Assembly: GCA_002937555.1 (NCBI GenBank)
Contig: PTKB01000184.1
Span: 1-5,243 of the forward strand
Source of the DNA: Alphaproteobacteria bacterium MarineAlpha10_Bin2
Lineage (GTDB): Bacteria > Pseudomonadota > Alphaproteobacteria > UBA828
DNA: 5,243 bases
Direction of reading: 5' to 3'
Below, in pieces: positions 5,177 to 5,243 of the stretch; position 1 is the stretch's first letter, and each line of letters begins with the position of its first letter. A program made the translations under genes and the position numbers. The notes under the pieces are model-generated. The model was given only the letters and a program-made list of their open reading frames with translations, was not told the DNA's origin and did no database searches.

Positions 5177-5243
5177 CAACTGCATGAATCTACTGATTAT
5201 TGATATAGGTAGAATTACTCAGTTATTTTAGTTTCTATTAAAC

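Larger units (their letters stand above)
5048..5243 (-). promoter_or_regulatory. AT-rich control region upstream of the XRE regulator
   Basis: This 196-nt stretch is far richer in A/T than the rest of the window and carries no convincing gene on either strand. It holds two candidate promoters, a GC-rich dyad and a short perfect inverted repeat, each listed separately. It runs to the window edge, so the upstream neighbour is unknown. In related genomes the next gene is often apolipoprotein N-acyltransferase (lnt), but nothing of it is visible here. Confidence 0.5.

Noticed and set aside
5015..5203. 62-codon plus-strand frame in the AT-rich upstream region
   Set aside because: It overlaps the regulator start, lacks an SD and family features, and ends in an AT-rich control region.

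Overview
This window is a stretch of core information-processing genes from an alphaproteobacterium. All genes lie on the minus strand, so they read from high to low coordinates. The order is XRE-family regulator, metK, trmB, rimP, nusA, ylxR (cut by the window start). This order, together with the protein sequences, fits alphaproteobacteria. The regulator's HTH block (TFQQVQKYERGTNRIGSSRL) and the NusA sequence look closest to what I remember of Rhodospirillales-type proteins. That assignment is from memory and should be read as order-level at best. Coding DNA is GC-rich, while the last ~200 bases are strikingly AT-rich.

Region 5243-5048 is the AT-rich control region upstream of the regulator, with two candidate promoters and two short dyads. 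Region 5047-4616 encodes a 143-residue HTH regulator of unproven target. Region 4615-4458 is a structured spacer holding a candidate metK promoter, two GC-rich hairpins and a strong Shine-Dalgarno (SD) sequence before a TTG start codon. Region 4457-2542 holds metK (S-adenosylmethionine synthetase) and, 14 nt further on, trmB (tRNA m7G46 methyltransferase). The pair links SAM production to a SAM consumer. Region 2541-2386 is a second spacer, with a candidate promoter followed by a hairpin with a U-tract. Region 2385-1 is the rimP-nusA-ylxR operon, very tightly packed (5-nt gap, then a GTGA overlap), which in relatives continues into infB outside the window.

The likely transcriptional units are the regulator (possibly reading through into metK), metK-trmB, and rimP-nusA-ylxR. 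The third unit joins a 30S maturation factor, a transcription elongation/termination factor and a small RNA-binding protein.

I do not see a new multi-gene system here. The points worth a second look are in the three spacers. The first is an 11-nt sequence shared by the two candidate -35 regions. The second is a terminator-like hairpin in the rimP-nusA leader that could act as a NusA-responsive attenuator. The third is a structured metK leader that matches no SAM riboswitch class I can recall. There are no RNA genes, mobile elements or CRISPR arrays that I can support.
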